This document shows, in pieces, positions 6,327 through 15,699 of a stretch of DNA of 64,000 nt. The stretch covers positions 73,663 through 137,662 of the forward strand of contig JAAEZT010000005.1 in NCBI GenBank assembly GCA_018222765.1. The letters are read 5' to 3'. A model generated the notes under the pieces. The model worked only from the letters and a program-made list of their open reading frames with translations. It made no database searches and was not told where the DNA came from. The DNA comes from a bacterium (GTDB lineage Bacteria; Verrucomicrobiota; Verrucomicrobiia; Verrucomicrobiales; Akkermansiaceae). Made by a program: the position numbers and the translations under genes. How positions within the stretch are numbered: the first letter of the stretch is position 1; every line of letters begins with the position of its first letter.

Positions 6327-9104
6327 CTACGAGGCGGTGAGGAGGTCCTGCTTCGGGGGAGCGAATTTGGTGAGCTTGATCCCTTCCACGGCCGCTTTGT
6401 ATTCCTCAAAGCTTGGGGTTCTGCCGAGGATGGCGGAGAGGACGGCCACCGGAGTGGAGGAAAGGAGGGATTCTCCTTTCTTGCGCTCGGAGTCTTCCAC
6501 GACGCGGCCCTGGAATAGGCGGGTGGAGGTGGCCATGACGGTGTCGCCTTTGGCGGCCTTTTCCTGGTTGCCCATGCAGAGGTTGCAGCCGGGACGCTCG
6601 AGATACATCATATTCTCGTATTCGGTGCGGGCTGCTCCTTTGGGATCGTTGTCGTCGAAGACGAAGCCGGAATACTTCTGCAGGATGTCCCAGTCGCCTT
6701 CGGCTTTGAGTTCATCGATGATATTGTAAGTTGGCGCCGCCACGACGAGGGGGGCGTTGAATTTAACCTCGCCATTTTGCGCTTCGAGATTGCGGAGCAT
6801 TTGGGAGAGGATCTTGAGATCTCCTTTGTGAACCATGCAGGAGCCGACGAAGCCGAGGTCGACTTTCTTGTCGCCGCCGTAGAAGGAAAGCTCGCGGATG
6901 GTGTCGTGGGTGTATCGCTTGGAGACGTCATCGTTGTAGACGTCGGGGTCGGCGATCATGGGTTCGACGATCTCGTCGAGGTCGACAACCACTTCGGCGT
7001 GGTAGCTGGCGGTGGCATCCGGAGTGAGGGGAGGCTTTTCGCCGGACTGGACTTCAGCAATGCGCTTGTTGGCCTTGTCGACGAGTCCCTGGAGGACGCC
7101 GCCTTCGTTGTCCATGCCCTTGTCGATCATGATCTGAATGCGGCCCTTGGCGATCTCGAGAGACTCGATGAGCGTGTCGGGTTGGGAAATACAGATGGAA
7201 GCCTTGGCTTTCATTTCGGCAGTCCAGTCAGTGAAGGTGAAGGCCTGGTCGGCAGGAAGGGTACCGAGGTGGACCTCGATGATGCGGCCCTGGAAGACAT
7301 TGTCGCCGCCGAATTTATCGAGCATCTGCGATTGCGTGGCGTGGACGACGTCACGGAAGTCCATGTGGTCTTTCAGAGTTCCCTTGAAGGTGACTTTGAC
7401 CGACTCGGGGATTGGCATGCTGGCTTCGCCGGTGGCGAGGGCGAGGGCCACGGTGCCGGAGTCCGCTCCGAAGGCGACTCCTTTTGACATGCGGGTGTGG
7501 GAGTCGCCGCCGATGGTGATATCCCAGTCGTCCACGGTGAGGTCGTTGAGGACTTTGTGAATGACATCGGTCATGGCGTGGTAGTCGCCCTCGGGGTCAC
7601 GTGCGGTGATCATGCCGAACTTATTCATGAAGGACATGAGCTTTGGGATATTAGCTTGGGCTTTCTTGTCCCAAACGGACGCGGTATGGCAGCCGGACTG
7701 GTAACCTGCATCAACAACGGGAGAAATGACGGTGGCGGCCATAGCTTCGAGCTCCTGCATCGTCATCAGGCCGGTGGTGTCTTGGGAACCCACGACGTTG
7801 ACCTCGACTCGGAGGTCGGAGCCGGCGTGCAGAGTGAGGCCTGGGGTGGTGCCGACGGCGTTGCGGTTGAAGATTTTTTCAACAGCAGTGAGGCCTTGCC
7901 CTTCGTGGGAGATTTCCTTGGATGGTGCGAAGACGACGGGGGCCTCGGTGCCGAGAGTTGAGGCGGCGAAGCTCTGGAGCTTCTTGCCGAAGACGATGGC
8001 ATAAGAGCCGCCGGCTTTCATGAACTCCTTCTTTTGAGGAGTGAGGGCTTTGGAGATGTCGATGAGCTCGGTGTCGCCCTGGTAGAGTTTTTTAGTCTTC
8101 GTGTTAATGGTGAGGACGGTGCCGGTTTCGACGGAGTAGGTTTGTTCGAGGATGGCTTCGCCTTCGTCGTCCAGAAGGGTGTTGCCTTCGGCGTCTCTCT
8201 TTTTGGCCCAGTTCTGCAGATCGAGGCCGATGCCGCCGGTGACATCGACGGTAGTGAGGAAGATGGGGGAAATGCCATTCGTTCCCGCTACGATGGGCGC
8301 AAAGTTAACGAAGGGGACGTATTTGCTCGCTTGTTTGCCTGTCCAGAGGGCCACGTTGTTAACGCCGGACATGCGGGAGGAGCCGACGCCCATGGTGCCT
8401 TTTTCGGCGATGAGCATGACACTCTTGTCTGGGTGGAGGCGCTTGAGAGCTTCGATTTCCTTTTGGGCGTCCGGAGAGATGAGGCACTTGCCGTGGAGTT
8501 CGCGGTCGGAGCGGGAGTGGGCCTGGTTGCCGGGAGAGAGGAGGTCGGTGGAGATATCGCCTTCGCCGGCGATGTAGGTGACGATCTGGATTTCCTCCTG
8601 AATCTCGGGAAGCTTGGTGAAGAACTCGGCATTGGCGTAGCTTTCGAGGAGATCCTTGGCGATCGTATTGCCTGCCTTGAAGGCGGCGGCGAGTCGCTCC
8701 ATATCAGCATCGTAAAGGAAGACCTGGGTTTTGAGGACGTCGGAGGCCTGGGCGGCGATGGAGGCATCTTCGCCAAGGGCGAGGTCGAGAAGAACCTCCA
8801 TCGACTTGCCGCCCTTCATATGGGAGAGGAGTTCGAAGGCAAAGGTCGGGGAGATCTCTTCAATGACGGAGCTGCCCAGAATGACCTCTTTGAGAAAGGT
8901 GGCTTTTTCGACCGCCGCACTCGTGGTGCCGGGCAGGGTGTTGTAGATCAGAAAATTGAGGGAGTCCTCGCGGTGCTCGTTGCCGGAGTCCTTAATCTGC
9001 GTGATGATTTCGGCCACCAACTCACCGCTGTCGATGGGTTTGGGGTGTAGTTCTTGATCTTTGCGATCCTCAATTTCTTTGATGTAGTCCGAATACAGGC
9101 TCAT
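6327..9104 (-). CDS. acnB: Aconitate hydratase B (bifunctional aconitase / 2-methylisocitrate dehydratase)
   Basis: 925 residues, the length expected for AcnB. It interconverts citrate and isocitrate in the TCA cycle and can act on 2-methylisocitrate. The order is the AcnB one: N-terminal helical HEAT-like domain (about 1-160), swivel domain (about 170-385) and then the three catalytic aconitase domains. The [4Fe-4S] ligands are visible as GSCMVH in the middle of the core and as PGCNLCMGNQ (C-x2-C) near the C-terminus, followed by the substrate-binding ATSTRLFQGR. The start at 9104 gives MSLYSDYIKEIE. It is probably transcribed alone, with a 409-base gap upstream. Confidence 0.97.
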   Translation of the reverse strand: MSLYSDYIKEIEDRKDQELHPKPIDSGELVAEIITQIKDSGNEHREDSLNFLIYNTLPGTTSAAVEKATFLKEVILGSSVIEEISPTFAFELLSHMKGGKSMEVLLDLALGEDASIAAQASDVLKTQVFLYDADMERLAAAFKAGNTIAKDLLESYANAEFFTKLPEIQEEIQIVTYIAGEGDISTDLLSPGNQAHSRSDRELHGKCLISPDAQKEIEALKRLHPDKSVMLIAEKGTMGVGSSRMSGVNNVALWTGKQASKYVPFVNFAPIVAGTNGISPIFLTTVDVTGGIGLDLQNWAKKRDAEGNTLLDDEGEAILEQTYSVETGTVLTINTKTKKLYQGDTELIDISKALTPQKKEFMKAGGSYAIVFGKKLQSFAASTLGTEAPVVFAPSKEISHEGQGLTAVEKIFNRNAVGTTPGLTLHAGSDLRVEVNVVGSQDTTGLMTMQELEAMAATVISPVVDAGYQSGCHTASVWDKKAQANIPKLMSFMNKFGMITARDPEGDYHAMTDVIHKVLNDLTVDDWDITIGGDSHTRMSKGVAFGADSGTVALALATGEASMPIPESVKVTFKGTLKDHMDFRDVVHATQSQMLDKFGGDNVFQGRIIEVHLGTLPADQAFTFTDWTAEMKAKASICISQPDTLIESLEIAKGRIQIMIDKGMDNEGGVLQGLVDKANKRIAEVQSGEKPPLTPDATASYHAEVVVDLDEIVEPMIADPDVYNDDVSKRYTHDTIRELSFYGGDKKVDLGFVGSCMVHKGDLKILSQMLRNLEAQNGEVKFNAPLVVAAPTYNIIDELKAEGDWDILQKYSGFVFDDNDPKGAARTEYENMMYLERPGCNLCMGNQEKAAKGDTVMATSTRLFQGRVVEDSERKKGESLLSSTPVAVLSAILGRTPSFEEYKAAVEGIKLTKFAPPKQDLLTAS

Positions 9105-9462
9105 GATGGCGTGAAGAGTGTAAATTAATGCGCGAAATTTCTGATTTCCCCACGGGTTCGGTGGGTTGCGTAAATTGCGGAGCAGGTTCTAGGCCGGAAT
9201 GACGGCAAGAAAAACCCCAAATACGTCAAGATTGGAAGATTTTGACTCTCCGAGAGGGGAATAAAGTCCGCAGATACGATTGTTTCGGTAGTGAACAGTC
9301 CGCAGAGGAGCGACCATTAAGTCGCCGGCCTCCGACTCTTTATGGGTGGGGGTGCGGTGGAATCGCTTGAGTCGAAAGTCACCAAGGGCAATTCACAGGC
9401 TGGCAGATCATCCTACACCGAGCTTGGTTGAGAGGCGGTGAGGGCGCCGCGGCGGCATTCAT
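9105..9462. other. Long intergenic region upstream of acnB, no gene seen
   Basis: No convincing reading frame on either strand. It contains a 10-bp direct repeat, AGTCCGCAGA, at 9265-9274 and 9297-9306. Short inverted repeats include GCGAC/GTCGC around 9309-9323 and AGTCG/CGACT just after. The part next to 9104 must hold the acnB promoter and leader. No known riboswitch, SRP RNA, 6S RNA or tRNA pattern was recognised; the paired arms on the plus strand leave a small RNA possible. Confidence 0.4.
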
Positions 9463-9492
9463 AAAAAAAGCCCAGCGGGTGAGGCCGGGCTT
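9463..9492 (-). terminator. Rho-independent terminator of the ClpP-fold protein gene
   Basis: AAGCCC (9468-9473) pairs with GGGCTT (9487-9492). On the minus strand the stem is followed by a run of seven T's (complement of 9463-9469). It lies 21 bases after the stop codon of the gene at 9514-10839. Confidence 0.8.
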
Positions 9493-9513
9493 GTTGAAAA
9501 TTGTGGGACGGTC

Positions 9514-10839
9514 CTACTTAAAGCGGTAGTAGCCGTCGGGGTTATACATGAGGTAAACGTCCTTCGGGTTGCGACGGGGAAGGATCATGTAAGGGTTTCC
9601 TTTTTCGTCGATGGCAGGAACGAGTCCATCGGGTCTTGAGATGGCCCCAGCCTCGGAGGTGCGGGTCACGGTTACGACCGGCTTTTTGGCATCGGGATTT
9701 TTGAGGAGCGAAGTTTCATGGATGCGCTCGACGACATTGTCGACCCACTTGAGTTTTTTGGCGTCGTCACCGAATTCGGTCCAGTCGCCGGACTTGGTCT
9801 TGTTATACATCATTTCGATGAATTCGTCGGAGGTGATGCCCATTTTCTGGGAAATGGGATCAGCAAGGCGAGCCCACCATTTCTTCATGTCTTCGTAGTT
9901 TTCCTTTTGATCGGTGAGGTTTAAACTTGAGAACATAAAGGTCTGACTGATCTGGTGGTGAAGGATGACAGCATTGGGATAGGCGTATGATTTCTCAGCC
10001 AGGGTAGTAATGCAGGCGGCCATGGAGGCGGCGAAGGACTTCACGACAACATAGACGGGAGCTTCCGAGCCTTCCATTGCTTTGAGAATACGGTAGCCGG
10101 CCATGACGGATCCGCCGGGTGAGTCATCAATGACGATAAAGATGGGCTTCTCGGGGTCCTTGTTGTTGAAGTAATTGATACGCGTGGTGACTTGGTCCGC
10201 TAGCCGAGAAGTGACTGGTCCGTTGAACGGAATACGGCGGTCAGAGACGACGAGGGTGCCATTCTTAAGGAGGGGGTTTGCGAGATACTTCGGAGTGGCA
10301 TTGGCGTAGTTCTCACGCTTCTCCTTGGCTTCTATCTCGGAGATCTCCGCCTGAAGGGCGCTGGTCTTCAGGGAAGAGGCGGCCTGGAGGGCTTTGACTT
10401 CGCTGGCGAGTTTGTCAGCTTCAAGTTTGGCGAGGGAGGCTTCACGGGTGAGCTTTTCCTTTTCCGCCGTGAACTTGGAAATGGCATCGGCAGATTTGGA
10501 AGATTCCTTCAGGGTGGCGAGGGCAAGCTTCTCGGTAAGGATTTCTTTTTCGAGTTTCAGGACAGCTAGTTCTGCGCGAAGGTCGTTGGTCTCGTTTTTT
10601 GATTTTTCGGCGGCAAGAGCGTTGTGAAGGGTCAACTCCTCCTGATCCTTCCGGGCTTGTTCGAGTTTGGAATTTTTGGGCTTTCCCGGAGCTTTCTTGG
10701 CTCCCTCCTTCTTTTTCGCAGGAGCGGCCTCGACTTCTTTTTTCGCGATGGGCGCGTCTTTCTTGGCTGGGACTTTGGCGGGATCGCCGTGGGCGGCCAT
10801 GGTCAGAATGGCGGCCAGAGTGAGGCTGGTTTTCAACAT
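9514..10839 (-). CDS. Exported ClpP/SppA-fold serine protease-like protein with coiled-coil N-terminal half
   Basis: 441 residues. A signal peptide (MLKTSLTLAAILTMAAHG) leads into an Ala/Lys-rich linker and a long coiled coil (about 60-175). Residues about 190-375 have the ClpP/crotonase fold: DDSPGGSVMAGY is the ClpP oxyanion/handle region, S272 in SFAASMAA the nucleophile and H295 in ILHHQ the base. Where ClpP has the catalytic Asp the sequence seems to offer Asn (around YNKTKSGDW), by manual alignment, so activity is not assured. The C-terminal 60 residues are unique. It is probably a periplasmic or membrane-associated oligomeric protease or scaffold, not a partner of ClpX/ClpA. The gene at 10892 lies 52 bases upstream on the same strand. 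Confidence 0.8.
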   Translation of the reverse strand: MLKTSLTLAAILTMAAHGDPAKVPAKKDAPIAKKEVEAAPAKKKEGAKKAPGKPKNSKLEQARKDQEELTLHNALAAEKSKNETNDLRAELAVLKLEKEILTEKLALATLKESSKSADAISKFTAEKEKLTREASLAKLEADKLASEVKALQAASSLKTSALQAEISEIEAKEKRENYANATPKYLANPLLKNGTLVVSDRRIPFNGPVTSRLADQVTTRINYFNNKDPEKPIFIVIDDSPGGSVMAGYRILKAMEGSEAPVYVVVKSFAASMAACITTLAEKSYAYPNAVILHHQISQTFMFSSLNLTDQKENYEDMKKWWARLADPISQKMGITSDEFIEMMYNKTKSGDWTEFGDDAKKLKWVDNVVERIHETSLLKNPDAKKPVVTVTRTSEAGAISRPDGLVPAIDEKGNPYMILPRRNPKDVYLMYNPDGYYRFK

Positions 10840-10891
10840 GGTGGAAATTACGCCTGAAAAGAGACCAATCTACAACTTTTTTGGTCCAGTC

Positions 10892-11749
10892 TTAATTTCC
10901 TGCCCGCTTTGCTTTGCGACGGCGGCTCAGGATGATGAAGAGGAGGATCATCGAGAGGATGAGAATGACAGCGCCGAGGGCAGCGAATTGCTTGGCTTTA
11001 TCAGCCAGTTTGTCGGATTCGATGAGGGCGTCGGGTGGCGTAGCTTCGGGAGAGTAGGCCAGAACGAAGAACCCGTCCTTCAATGAGGCGCCAGTGAGTT
11101 TGTTGAGCTGGAGTTGGAGGGCGTCCTCTTCTTTGAGCTCGCCGGAGATCATGATGCGGGAGATTCCCTCGAAGAAGGCTTCGGGCATTTCCCCCTTGGA
11201 GGGAGTGAGGGTTTCCAGGTTGAAGATGAGTTTTCCCGAGGTGAGGAGAGGTTTGGCGGTAAAAGTCCCGTTAATATTATTGTCGCGTCGCTCGATGCTG
11301 AGGAGGGAGCAGACAAATTCGGGGAGTTCTTTGGTCGAACTGAGTGGGAAGTGGATTTGGCCGGAGATGAGATCGGGTGTGATTGATTCGATGGAAAGTT
11401 GCCCGCGGAAATTCTTGAGGTCGTCGAATTGAGCTACGGCGAGGTTGAGGTCCTCGGCCGAGAGTTCAATTTGGGCGGCGCGTTTGTTTTCAATTTCGTG
11501 AGCGAAATGGCGGAGGCGGTTTGAGAGGGAGTTGACGGCCTGTTCACGGCCTTCGAGTTTGAGGATGGGCGTGGGTTTGGCTTCTTCGTCGGTAAATTCC
11601 ACGAATGAGCTGGTTTGCTTCTTGAGAAAGTAAGCGGCTGACGAGATCAGCACGAGAATGACGAGCCCCATTACAATGAGAATGAGACATCCGGCGAAGG
11701 GCGAGCGGGTTGCTTGCTCTTCGGGTTTCTTGGTTTCTTCGTCGGCCAC
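10892..11749 (-). CDS. Two-TM envelope protein of unknown function
   Basis: 285 residues, family not recognised. A charged cytoplasmic N-terminus (MADEETKKPEEQATRSPF) precedes TM1 (about 19-42). A large domain of about 200 residues between the membrane segments is followed by TM2 (about 255-276) and a basic tail RRRKAKRAGN. The external domain contains regularly alternating strands (GQLSIESITPDLISGQIHFPL, FNLETLTPSKG) that suggest a beta-rich, lipid-binding or LolA/AsmA-like fold, but this is only an impression. It is probably cotranscribed with the ClpP-fold gene downstream and divergent from mnmA. Confidence 0.75.
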   Translation of the reverse strand: MADEETKKPEEQATRSPFAGCLILIVMGLVILVLISSAAYFLKKQTSSFVEFTDEEAKPTPILKLEGREQAVNSLSNRLRHFAHEIENKRAAQIELSAEDLNLAVAQFDDLKNFRGQLSIESITPDLISGQIHFPLSSTKELPEFVCSLLSIERRDNNINGTFTAKPLLTSGKLIFNLETLTPSKGEMPEAFFEGISRIMISGELKEEDALQLQLNKLTGASLKDGFFVLAYSPEATPPDALIESDKLADKAKQFAALGAVILILSMILLFIILSRRRKAKRAGN

Positions 11750-11826
11750 GTCGGGACCATGGGCATGGAATTCTGAAGATTGAACTCTGAACTTTGAAAA
11801 ATGCGTAGGAGCGGTAGGTTTTTGCT

Positions 11827-12915
11827 GTGGCGCGGATCATGGTCGGATTATCAGGCGGGGTGGATTCCTCGGCGGCGGCAGCTTTGCTCATCGAGCAAGG
11901 ACACGAAGTCGTGGGCGGCTATATGAAGAACTGGATCAATGAGGAAGGGCTGCCGGGAGATTGTCCCTGGGAAAGTGATCTGGATGATGCCCACGCGGTT
12001 GCGAAGGCATTGGGGATTGAGTTTCGCGTGGTGGATTTGATCGACCAATATCGTGAGCGGATTGTGGATTACCTGCTGGAGGGATATCGCGAGGGAATTA
12101 CGCCGAACCCGGATGTGATGTGCAATCGGGAGATGAAATTCGGAGTCTTCCTCGACTATGCGTTGAAGCAGGGATTTGAAGCAGTGGGAACAGGGCACTA
12201 CGTGCGCCGAAGGGTGCGCAAGGATGGCTCGGCGGATTTGTTGCGGGGGGCTGACCCGAATAAGGACCAGTCGTATTTTCTGGCAATGATGACGCAGCTT
12301 CAGGCAAAGCACGCGCGTTTTCCGGCGGGCGAAATGCTTAAGCCGGAGGTGCGTGAGGTGGCGCGTCGGTTCAATCTGCCGACGGCGGAAAAGAAAGACA
12401 GCCAGGGGATTTGTTTTATCGGGAACATCAAAATGAGTGATTTTCTGCGGCATTACGTTCCGGATTCACCGGGCGAGATTGTTGATCCCGATGGCAGGGT
12501 GATGGGACGGCATGATGGGTTGCATTTATACACCATGGGTCAGCGGAAAGGACATGGCGTGGCGTCACCACGGGAGGGGATGGCTTATGTCGTGGTGGGG
12601 AAGATTCCGGAGAAAAACCAACTCGTGGTGGGTTGGGATGAGATAACGACGTCGGGGCTCTACACTTCGAAGTGCACCGTGGGTTCGCTGTCGTGGTTAG
12701 GCGAAGCTGTGACGGAGGGGAGGGTTGAAGCGCAGCCACGTTATCGAGCGAAGGGAGAAATTGTCACGGTGCAGCAGACCGACGAAGGGAAACTCGAGGT
12801 GGAATTTGCGCGGCCACAACGGGCGCTGACGCCGGGACAGATTTGTGCATTTTATGAAGGCGGTCGCTTGCTGGGCGGTGGTGTTTTTGAGCGGGTGGGT
12901 GATCCTACTTTGTAG
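11827..12915 (+). CDS. mnmA: tRNA-specific 2-thiouridylase
   Basis: 362 residues starting at GTG 11827. It makes the 2-thio group of wobble uridine 34 in tRNA-Lys, -Glu and -Gln, using ATP and persulfide sulfur. The PP-loop ATP motif SGGVDSS is at residues 9-15, the catalytic cysteines are C99 in VMCNREMKFG and C196 in GICFIG, and DSQGICF and YFLAMMTQLQ are family-typical. The GTG is kept because MARIMVGLSGGVDSS matches the family N-terminus. The last 11 bases overlap the 3' end of the convergent epimerase gene. Confidence 0.97.
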   Translation: MARIMVGLSGGVDSSAAAALLIEQGHEVVGGYMKNWINEEGLPGDCPWESDLDDAHAVAKALGIEFRVVDLIDQYRERIVDYLLEGYREGITPNPDVMCNREMKFGVFLDYALKQGFEAVGTGHYVRRRVRKDGSADLLRGADPNKDQSYFLAMMTQLQAKHARFPAGEMLKPEVREVARRFNLPTAEKKDSQGICFIGNIKMSDFLRHYVPDSPGEIVDPDGRVMGRHDGLHLYTMGQRKGHGVASPREGMAYVVVGKIPEKNQLVVGWDEITTSGLYTSKCTVGSLSWLGEAVTEGRVEAQPRYRAKGEIVTVQQTDEGKLEVEFARPQRALTPGQICAFYEGGRLLGGGVFERVGDPTL

Positions 12916-13849
12916 GCTCTTTGAGAGTCTCGGGATACTTGGCGCGCCAGAGTTTCACTGCATTCTCGATCTGCTTGGTTTGGCGGGTCGGTGAGAGTTC
13001 CCAGGTCAGAGGCATCTCGGGTTTGAAGTGCTTGAGAAGTTGGTCGTATGGCAGGCTGCCGGTGAGGGGGACGCGGTGATCGCGGTCGGGCCATTGCACG
13101 TCGTGCAGGTGGGCGCCAATGAGATAGGGTTCCATTTTGGCTAGCCATTGGTCGTGATCGAGGAGGCCCAGATTGTGCTTTAGGCCAACGTGGCCAAAGT
13201 CGTGCCAGTAGCCGATTTGCGGGCAGTCCGCGAAGTGTTCTTGAAGAGCGACCATTTCTCTTTCGTCGGGGACGTCTTCGTATTTGGACCGTGACTCGAC
13301 GGCGAGAACGACACCGGCTTGCTTGGCTGGTTCGATGAGGCGTTCGAGAACATCGATGGCACGTTTGTAATACCTGGGGCCGTTTTTTTCACGTTTTCGA
13401 ACTGCGGCGAGTTTGTCGTCGGCGTAATCATCGGAGAGTTGCTCTCCGTTCTTGAGTTTTTTAGTGAGCAGCTTGGTCCAATCCCGATGGGGCATGTTGG
13501 GGATGGAACCCATGTGCAGAACGACATAGCTGGCGTTGAAGCGTTTGGCCATTTCGAGGGTCTTGAGCGTTTCACTGTAGGCGCGGGAGCGCTCCGGCGG
13601 GTGGTCGGAGGAGTATTGATACGCGTCGGGCGCATCGATCATGATCTCGGTGGGCGAGGGAAAGTAATTGTGCACGCCAACACAATTAAAACGACCGGCA
13701 TCGAAGGCCCGCTGGATCCCTGGGAGCTTGGCCACCGTCATGCCGTGGGAAAGTTCCATGGTGTCGAAACCCAGTTCGAGGATTTCGTTGATCATGTGCT
13801 CGCCATCCGTGTGGCGGGCGTTGTTCCAGCAGGTTGAGAATGCGAGCAT
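12905..13849 (-). CDS. Sugar phosphate isomerase/epimerase (xylose isomerase-like TIM barrel)
   Basis: 314 residues. AP-endonuclease-2/xylose-isomerase-like TIM barrel with plausible metal ligands in AVESRSKYED (Glu), GYWHDFGHVG (His/Asp), GAHLHDVQW (His) and LTWELSP (Glu). No signal peptide, so it is cytoplasmic. Such enzymes epimerise or isomerise sugars, inositols or hydroxypyruvate; the substrate cannot be read from sequence. It lies 73 bases downstream of a sulfatase on the same strand, which fits use of a desulfated sugar. The stop codon overlaps the 3' end of mnmA on the other strand. Confidence 0.85.
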   Translation of the reverse strand: MLAFSTCWNNARHTDGEHMINEILELGFDTMELSHGMTVAKLPGIQRAFDAGRFNCVGVHNYFPSPTEIMIDAPDAYQYSSDHPPERSRAYSETLKTLEMAKRFNASYVVLHMGSIPNMPHRDWTKLLTKKLKNGEQLSDDYADDKLAAVRKREKNGPRYYKRAIDVLERLIEPAKQAGVVLAVESRSKYEDVPDEREMVALQEHFADCPQIGYWHDFGHVGLKHNLGLLDHDQWLAKMEPYLIGAHLHDVQWPDRDHRVPLTGSLPYDQLLKHFKPEMPLTWELSPTRQTKQIENAVKLWRAKYPETLKEPTK

Positions 13850-13922
13850 GTTCTATATCGACGAATGAACGATTGGGACTGGGAGTGCGAGAGTCGGGTT
13901 GGGTTTCGGGCTTTCCGGAGGG

Positions 13923-15683
13923 CTATTGGGTTTCCACGATGCAGTAGAAGGCTCCGGTTTCTCCTTTTTCGGAAATGAAGACAGGAGCAAGGGCGTGAGA
14001 GCCTTTGGTGAGTTTGGTTGTGAAGCTAATGACGGCGTCTTTTTCACCGACCGGTTTGGAGGCGATTTCCTTGCCGTTGATACGGAGAGAGGCGGTGGTC
14101 ATCTTGAGAGAGACCCCATCGTTAACGCGGAAGGCTTTGGAGGCTCCGGGGACATCTTTGCCCGGAGGAAGTGAGGCGATGATGGGGTGGTTGGCTTCGG
14201 TGGGCCAGCGACGGAGAGAGACTTTGTAGGTTCCCTCCTTGAGAACCTTGACCGCCCAGTGACCACCGAACTGTCTTGTCTGTGCCCCCTGGCCTCTGCG
14301 GATGTGGCCTTGGTTCCACGGTGGGGAAATATTGAGCCAATCGTGCGCGGTCATGGTGACAGACGGGTGGTCGGGATGGCCTAGATAGATTTCGGTAGTC
14401 TGTGCGAAGGTCGGCTCAAGCTCGGACCACCAAGCGTCGTAAAAGGCTCGCATTTTTTTGACCTGGTTTGGCTTGTTCTTGGCGAGGTCTTTTTTCTGAC
14501 CAGGATCGGCTTTGATGTCGTAGAGTTCCTTGCCATTGATGAGTCGGTATTGCTGGGACATCACGGCGGATTTACGCCATTTGACGGGGTCCACAACACG
14601 CTGGGAATCGGTGACAAGGTAGCGGTCGGGCCACTCGGCGCTCGCATCAGAATCGAAGAGGTTCTTGAGTGAAAGACCATCGAATTTGACATCGCCTTTG
14701 TTGGAGACTTCGCAGACGTCGAGAAGGGTGGGGACGAGATCGACGGCGTGGGAAAGGGTGTCGATCTTGCGGTGTTGGTTGAGTCCGGCAGCGGGCCAAT
14801 GAACGAACATGGGGACCCGGTGTCCTCCGTCGTATTCCGATCCTTTTCCGCCTCTCATGCCCGCGTTAAAGATGTTGCGGCCGGTGGCGGTTCCGTTGTC
14901 GGTGGTGAAGATGAAGATGGTGTTCTCTTCGATGCCTAGTTCTTTGATGAGCTTGCGGGTTTTGCCGACGTTCTCGTCGATGTTGGTAATCATACCGAAA
15001 AAGGCCGCGATCTTGTCCTCCTGGTCTTTGTAGAGATCGAGATACTTTTGTGGGCAATGAAGCGGGCCGTGTGGCGCGTTGAGGGAAATGTATGCCAGGA
15101 AGGGCTTTTTCGCTGCGGCGTTTGTCTTGATGAAGTCGTTGGCCTTGTTGAAGAAAACGTCGGTGCAGAATCCCTTGGCGGGAACGATCTTGCCATTGTG
15201 GAAGTAGTTTCCGTCGAAGTAGGAGTTGTCCCAGAGGTCGGGAGTTTGTCCCACGCCGCCGCCGCCGTGGCGGTAGACTTCCGTGAAGCCGCGATCTTCG
15301 GGGCGGTATGGGTAGTTGTCGCCGAGATGCCATTTGCCGAACATGCCGGTGGCGTAGTCGGAGGAGAAATGTTGCCCGAGGGTGACTTCGTTTTCACGAA
15401 TCATCGAGCGGCCCTGAATGGTGTGCCAGACGCCGGTGCGGTTGGTCCAGTGACCGGTGAGAAGCGCGGCACGGGTCGGCGAGCAGGTCGGAGCAACGTG
15501 GTAGTCGGTGAGGACGGTTGATTCGTCGTGGAGCTTGTCAATGTGGGGCGTCTTGATGACAGGATTGCCGTGGCAGCCGAGATCGCCGTAGCCTTGGTCA
15601 TCGGTGATGACGATGACGATGTTGGGTTTCTGACTAAAAGCCAGAGACGTGGAGAGGGTGAGCAAAAGAGTGGTGAGACGCAT
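13923..15683 (-). CDS. S1-family arylsulfatase, Cys type, exported
   Basis: 586 residues from ATG 15683; a TTG further upstream is in frame but only this ATG gives a clean signal peptide (MRLTTLLLTLSTSLAFS). The formylglycine site is C67-S-P-T-R71 and metal ligands are visible in VITDDQGYGDLG (Asp pair) and FTTDNGTATG. Sulfatases hydrolyse sulfate esters, here probably from algal or host polysaccharides in the periplasm. The last about 130 residues after the core form an extra beta-rich module. Cys must be converted by a formylglycine-generating enzyme or anSME; neither gene is in this window. The epimerase gene follows after 73 bases. Confidence 0.93.
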   Translation of the reverse strand: MRLTTLLLTLSTSLAFSQKPNIVIVITDDQGYGDLGCHGNPVIKTPHIDKLHDESTVLTDYHVAPTCSPTRAALLTGHWTNRTGVWHTIQGRSMIRENEVTLGQHFSSDYATGMFGKWHLGDNYPYRPEDRGFTEVYRHGGGGVGQTPDLWDNSYFDGNYFHNGKIVPAKGFCTDVFFNKANDFIKTNAAAKKPFLAYISLNAPHGPLHCPQKYLDLYKDQEDKIAAFFGMITNIDENVGKTRKLIKELGIEENTIFIFTTDNGTATGRNIFNAGMRGGKGSEYDGGHRVPMFVHWPAAGLNQHRKIDTLSHAVDLVPTLLDVCEVSNKGDVKFDGLSLKNLFDSDASAEWPDRYLVTDSQRVVDPVKWRKSAVMSQQYRLINGKELYDIKADPGQKKDLAKNKPNQVKKMRAFYDAWWSELEPTFAQTTEIYLGHPDHPSVTMTAHDWLNISPPWNQGHIRRGQGAQTRQFGGHWAVKVLKEGTYKVSLRRWPTEANHPIIASLPPGKDVPGASKAFRVNDGVSLKMTTASLRINGKEIASKPVGEKDAVISFTTKLTKGSHALAPVFISEKGETGAFYCIVETQ

Positions 15684-15699
15684 AAGGATGACGGACTGA

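Noticed and set aside
8034-9050. Long open frame (338 codons) on the plus strand opposite acnB
   Set aside because: It mirrors the acnB codons, giving a Gly/Val/Asp-rich sequence with no family features. acnB itself is certain.
9105-9462. Known riboswitch, SRP RNA, 6S RNA or tRNA in the acnB upstream region
   Set aside because: None of the conserved core motifs of these RNAs could be found on either strand.
12905-12915. 11-base overlap of mnmA and the epimerase gene as special regulation
   Set aside because: Short 3' overlaps of convergent genes are common in compact genomes.
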